Shown here piece after piece: positions 60,526 to 64,000 of a stretch of DNA of 64,000 bases; positions within the stretch are counted from its first letter, which is position 1; each line of letters begins with the position of its first letter. Source of the stretch: an uncultured Desulfobacter sp. (GTDB lineage: Bacteria; Desulfobacterota; Desulfobacteria; Desulfobacterales; Desulfobacteraceae); the NCBI RefSeq assembly GCF_963666145.1, contig NZ_OY762614.1, forward strand, positions 2,590,001-2,654,000. The letters are read 5' to 3'. Position numbers and translations under genes: made by a program. The notes under the pieces were generated by a model. It saw nothing but the letters and a program-made list of their open reading frames with translations. It ran no database searches and was not told the origin of the DNA.

Positions 60526-61853
60526 ACCATCTCCCCGGCAATATCATATTCAAATGCGTCGGTTATTTTTACCTGAACCAGGCTGCCTGTGTCCAGTCCA
60601 TCTGAATAAATAAATGTCACTCCGTCCACGTCCGGGGCCTGGAACGGGGTTCTGCCGATGTATACGCCATCTTCGGGGTTTTCTTCCACAAGCACCGGAT
60701 AAACCCGACCCACATGCCGGGCATTGCGTTTTTCGGAAATCTTTGCCTGGGCCGCCATAATGGTGTCATGCCGCAATTCCATCACCTCTTCGGAAACATG
60801 ATCGACCAACTTGTGGGCGGGCAGATCCTCGGAATCAGAATAGGTAAACACCCCGAGATAATCAAACTCCACCTCTTGTATAAATGCCAGCAGATCATTG
60901 AACTGCTCGTCTGTTTCACCGGGGAACCCCACGATTACCGTGGTCCGCAACACAGCATCCGAGTCCAGCTGCCGGATATCGGAAAAAAGTCGGGTAAGCG
61001 TCTGACGGGTGTAGGGCCGGCCCATGCGCTTTAAAACCTCATCATGGGCATGCTGGATGGGCACATCATAATAGGAACAGATGTTGGCATGGCGCTGAAC
61101 AGCCTCAATGACCCGGGTATCAAGGGTGCTGGGGTGGGTATACAAAAAGCGAAGCCAGGCCGCCGGATCTTTTTGGGACATCGTTTTTGATGTTTTTTCA
61201 AGCACTGTATGGAAATCCGCGCCACCCATATCCATGCCGTAATCCGTGGTATTCTCGGCTGTGAGGATAATCTCCTGAACGCCCTGATCGAGTAGCGCGG
61301 AGGCTTCTTCGCAGATCAGTTCCACGGGCCGGGAGCGCTGGCGGCCCCGCAGGTTGGGGATAATGCAGTAGGTACAATGACGGTTGCACCCTTCGGACAC
61401 CTTGATGTAGGCGGTTTTTTCAAAAAGAAGTTCCCGGGCCTGCACGGGTATGTTTACCTGCCGGGCTTCGGGCACGGGAAACAGGGTAAATGGTTCCGAA
61501 CCGTCATTTTCCACAGCGCTGACAATGCTGTCACAGGCGGCCGTACCCAAAAACGCATCCACTTCCGGCAGACTGCCAAAAAGATCCGGGTCATCCTTAT
61601 ACCGCTGGACAAGACAGCCGGTGACAACCAGTCGTTGACATGCACCGGTGGTTTTAAATTCCGCCATCTCCAAAATAACATCAACCGCCTCCTGGGAGGC
61701 GGTTGAGATAAACCCGCAGGTATTTACGATAATCGCTTCTGCCTGAACCGGGTCAGGGACGACCTGATGGCCGGCTGCAGTCAGCCGGCCAAGCATGATC
61801 TCACTGTCCACCTGGTTTCTGGAACATCCCAGGCTTTCAAGGTAAATTTTCAT
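60522..61853 (-). CDS. rimO: Ribosomal protein S12 methylthiotransferase RimO
   Basis: 443 residues. Radical-SAM enzyme that methylthiolates an aspartate of S12. N-terminal UPF0004 domain (YLESLGCSRNQVDSE, two further Cys), radical-SAM motif CNRHCTYC, and C-terminal TRAM domain. Start overlaps the htpG stop by 4 bases. The YcaO protein of this window could be its accessory factor, but other YcaO roles are as likely. Confidence 0.95.
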   Translation of the reverse strand: MKIYLESLGCSRNQVDSEIMLGRLTAAGHQVVPDPVQAEAIIVNTCGFISTASQEAVDVILEMAEFKTTGACQRLVVTGCLVQRYKDDPDLFGSLPEVDAFLGTAACDSIVSAVENDGSEPFTLFPVPEARQVNIPVQARELLFEKTAYIKVSEGCNRHCTYCIIPNLRGRQRSRPVELICEEASALLDQGVQEIILTAENTTDYGMDMGGADFHTVLEKTSKTMSQKDPAAWLRFLYTHPSTLDTRVIEAVQRHANICSYYDVPIQHAHDEVLKRMGRPYTRQTLTRLFSDIRQLDSDAVLRTTVIVGFPGETDEQFNDLLAFIQEVEFDYLGVFTYSDSEDLPAHKLVDHVSEEVMELRHDTIMAAQAKISEKRNARHVGRVYPVLVEENPEDGVYIGRTPFQAPDVDGVTFIYSDGLDTGSLVQVKITDAFEYDIAGEMV

Positions 61854-63772
61854 ATGGATTTTGCCATGAGATCGCCCACAAGGGTGGAAAACCGTGCAGG
61901 ATTATCAAGCTTACCGCCTTCGGAAATTACGGCGATATCATAAAGCAGATCGCAATAATCCGTCAGTACAGGGTTTGTGGTATCTGATTCAAACACGGAC
62001 TTGATCTTTTCCATGACCGGGTGGTTGACATTCACTTCCAGGGCACGTTTCTGTTCCGGCGCTTTCTGGCCTGATGCCTTGAGAATCTTTTCCATATAAG
62101 CGCTCATGGCCCACTCATCGCCAGTCAGGCAGGAGATGGAATTTTTAAGCCGGTTGGAGACAACCACATCCTTAACCTTGCTTTCCAGTTTGCCTTTAAG
62201 GAAAGATAGCAGCGCAGAGTACTCGTTTTTCTTTTCGTCATCCACCTTTTCCAGATCAAGATCGCCTTTTTCCGCACTTTTCAGCTTCTTTTCCTTGTAC
62301 TCGGGCAGGGACTGTGTCACCCATTCGTCAATGGGGTCCACCATGAGAAGGACTTCGTAGTCCTTTTCTTTGAGCGCCTCAAGCAGCGGGGAATTAATAA
62401 GGGAGGCCAGATTTTCACCTGTGATGTAGTAAATCTCTTTCTGGTCCTCTTTCATGTTTTCGATGTACTGATCAAGGGTTACATATTTATCACCGGACTT
62501 GGTGGTTTTGTAACGCAGCAAAGAGGCCAGACGCTCCTTGTTGTCGTAATCCGAGGGAATGCCGGCTTTAAGTGCCTGGCCGAACTCCTCGTAGAACGCA
62601 ATGTATTTTTCATCTTCCATGCCTTCGAGGGTGCTGAAAATCTGTTTGACCAGATTTTTGCGGATATTTCTGACCAGGCGGTCTTCCTGGAGAATCTCGC
62701 GGCTGACATTGAGGTTCAGGTCCGGCGCATCCACAATGCCCTGGACAAACCCCAGATACTCTGGCAGGAGCTCTTTGCAGTCATCCATGATGAAGACGCG
62801 CTTGCAGTAAAGCTGCATGCCGTGTTTGCGTTCCGGCCGGAACATGTCAAAGGGCGCCTTGGAGGGAAGATACATCAGTACATCATACTCGGTCACCCCT
62901 TCAAATTTTTTGTGAATAATTTCGCAGGGGTCGTCCCAGTTGTGGGAGATGTGTTTATAAAACTCCTTGTGCTCCTCTTCGGTCACCTCGTCCTTGGACT
63001 TGGCCCAAATGGCCTTCATGGAGTTGAGGGTTTCATCTTTTCTGACCTTACGATAGGTATCCCCGATGGGTTTGCCGTCTTTATCTTTGATAATTTCTTT
63101 TTCAGGAATGGGCTCGCTGGTCTCCACATTCATGATGATGGGATATGTGACAAAGTCGGAATGCTTTTTAACGACGTTGCGGATGACGTACTCTTCGGTA
63201 AAATCCTTTTCTCCCTCTTCGGGATCCTTAAGGAACAAGGTGATCTGTGTCCCTCGTGTATCCTTATCAATTTCTTCAAGGGTATATTCACCCTTGCCGT
63301 CGGATTCCCACCGCACACCTTTTTCCTGGCCCGGGGCTTTGGTGTCCAGCCGGACTTTATCCGCCACAATAAACGCGGAATAAAAGCCCACACCAAACTG
63401 GCCGATGAGTTCCGGGGAGAGCCCGGTTTCATTTTTTGACTTTTCCAGGGCCTGCATAAACGCGGCAGTACCGGACTGGGCAATGGTGCCGATATTGTCA
63501 TTGACTTCGTCAAAGGTCATGCCGATGCCGTTGTCGGTGATGGTGAAGGTTTTGGCTTCGCTGTCCGCAGCCAAGCGAATATGGTAATCATTGTCATCGG
63601 CAAACAGATCCGGTTCGGTCTGTTCTTTGAATCTGGCCTTATCAATGGCGTCCGAGGCGTTTGAAATCAACTCCCGGACAAAAATCTCCTGGTTGGAATA
63701 CAGAGAATGAATAATCAGATGCAACAGCTGCTGAACTTCGGTTTTAAATTGTCGGGTTTCTTTTTCTGCCAT
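61850..63772 (-). CDS. htpG: Molecular chaperone HtpG (Hsp90)
   Basis: 640 residues, full length. GHKL ATPase domain with ELISNASDAIDKARF, DNGIGMT and GQFGVGFYSAF, a middle domain with DLNLNVSREILQEDR, and a C-terminal dimerisation domain. AGGAGT five bases before the ATG. Head of the overlapping set htpG-rimO-polyprenyl synthase-exported protein. No CIRCE or other heat-shock operator is obvious in the upstream AT-rich gap. Confidence 0.97.
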   Translation of the reverse strand: MAEKETRQFKTEVQQLLHLIIHSLYSNQEIFVRELISNASDAIDKARFKEQTEPDLFADDNDYHIRLAADSEAKTFTITDNGIGMTFDEVNDNIGTIAQSGTAAFMQALEKSKNETGLSPELIGQFGVGFYSAFIVADKVRLDTKAPGQEKGVRWESDGKGEYTLEEIDKDTRGTQITLFLKDPEEGEKDFTEEYVIRNVVKKHSDFVTYPIIMNVETSEPIPEKEIIKDKDGKPIGDTYRKVRKDETLNSMKAIWAKSKDEVTEEEHKEFYKHISHNWDDPCEIIHKKFEGVTEYDVLMYLPSKAPFDMFRPERKHGMQLYCKRVFIMDDCKELLPEYLGFVQGIVDAPDLNLNVSREILQEDRLVRNIRKNLVKQIFSTLEGMEDEKYIAFYEEFGQALKAGIPSDYDNKERLASLLRYKTTKSGDKYVTLDQYIENMKEDQKEIYYITGENLASLINSPLLEALKEKDYEVLLMVDPIDEWVTQSLPEYKEKKLKSAEKGDLDLEKVDDEKKNEYSALLSFLKGKLESKVKDVVVSNRLKNSISCLTGDEWAMSAYMEKILKASGQKAPEQKRALEVNVNHPVMEKIKSVFESDTTNPVLTDYCDLLYDIAVISEGGKLDNPARFSTLVGDLMAKSI

Positions 63773-63942
63773 TATAACTCCTAAGAAATAAACAGTTGAA
63801 CGATTAAAATTAATTTTTTTAATAATAATTGTCGCAAAAAACTGATTGTCAAGACAACGGGTTAAAATTCAAAATGACCCGATTTGACAAGGACAATTTA
63901 AGAATGTAGTTTAATGACAGCATTGTTTAATAAGGATAGTTC

Positions 63943-64000
63943 ATGAACATCTCATCATATATTGAAATAATGAATTCTGCTATTGTCTCAGCAGCCCACC
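63943..64000 (+). CDS. Truncated gene at the right edge
   Basis: ATG at 63943 preceded by AAGGAT five bases upstream; 19 codons visible (MNISSYIEIMNSAIVSAAH). Too short to identify; the pattern is vaguely like the start of flagellar rod or hook proteins (a short helix ending SAAH), which is only a guess. Confidence 0.4.
   Translation, partial: MNISSYIEIMNSAIVSAAH

Noticed and set aside
59716..60576. 286-codon plus-strand frame
   Set aside because: Opposite the polyprenyl synthase gene; no recognisable protein.

Overview
The window looks like a chromosome segment from a sulfate-reducing deltaproteobacterium (Desulfobacterota, most likely a Desulfobacter-like member of the Desulfobacterales). 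This rests on the gene content: a sodium-pumping Nqr operon whose NqrA keeps ferredoxin cysteines, PyrDK, tig-clpP-clpX-lon, a short Rho, a YcaO-TPR protein and a CoA-transferase/GNAT fusion. No taxonomic search was run, so the assignment is inference.

Left accessory region (1 to about 12041). Bases 1-697 hold a truncated gene and a small zinc-finger-like gene of mobile-element type. From about 750 to 12041 lies an integrated filamentous phage (inovirus): a repeat cluster, a ribbon-helix-helix regulator, a rolling-circle Rep, a small possible ssDNA-binding protein, an attachment protein gene, a pVI-like protein, Zot/pI, a pIV-like secretin, two small coat proteins, three small membrane proteins, a TraX-like integral membrane protein, an excisionase-like gene and a tyrosine integrase next to a tRNA-Pro gene. 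An IS3-family element (3154-4531, CTA target duplication) sits exactly between the signal peptide and the mature part of the attachment protein, so the prophage is damaged or rewired.

Core region (12.1-55.3 kb). Plus strand: tig, clpP, clpX, lon (protein quality control). A short Rho is convergent with lon. tRNA-Val and tRNA-Asp have a clear promoter and terminator and are followed by leuB on the minus strand. Next come pepA-mutY; a ycaO/CoA-transferase-GNAT/Gfo-Idh-MocA operon; tilS and ftsH, each preceded by the same roughly 85-bp leader; a 125-bp palindromic repeat; folP-ybbR; coaX; and a double-domain periplasmic binding protein. On the minus strand nqrABCDEF runs almost without gaps into pyrD-pyrK-pyrE. 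Then follow a small conserved gene, a cyclophilin, an M24 peptidase, an Fe-S protein with an N-terminal helix-turn-helix-like part, an AEC transporter, a TetR regulator, and a surE-MFS-DUF4438-membrane protein operon.

Right part (55.4-64 kb). A small AT-rich island carries a darT-darG toxin-antitoxin pair, a decayed integrase end and a small basic protein, and abuts a tRNA-Val-like gene with an unusual anticodon loop. Core genes resume on the minus strand as an overlapping set htpG-rimO-polyprenyl synthase-secreted protein. A truncated gene starts at the right edge.

The items most worth a second look are the TraX-bearing phage cassette, the IS-mediated replacement of a signal peptide, the YcaO/CoA-transferase-GNAT operon, the duplicated tilS/ftsH leader, the ferredoxin-type NqrA and the darTG island.
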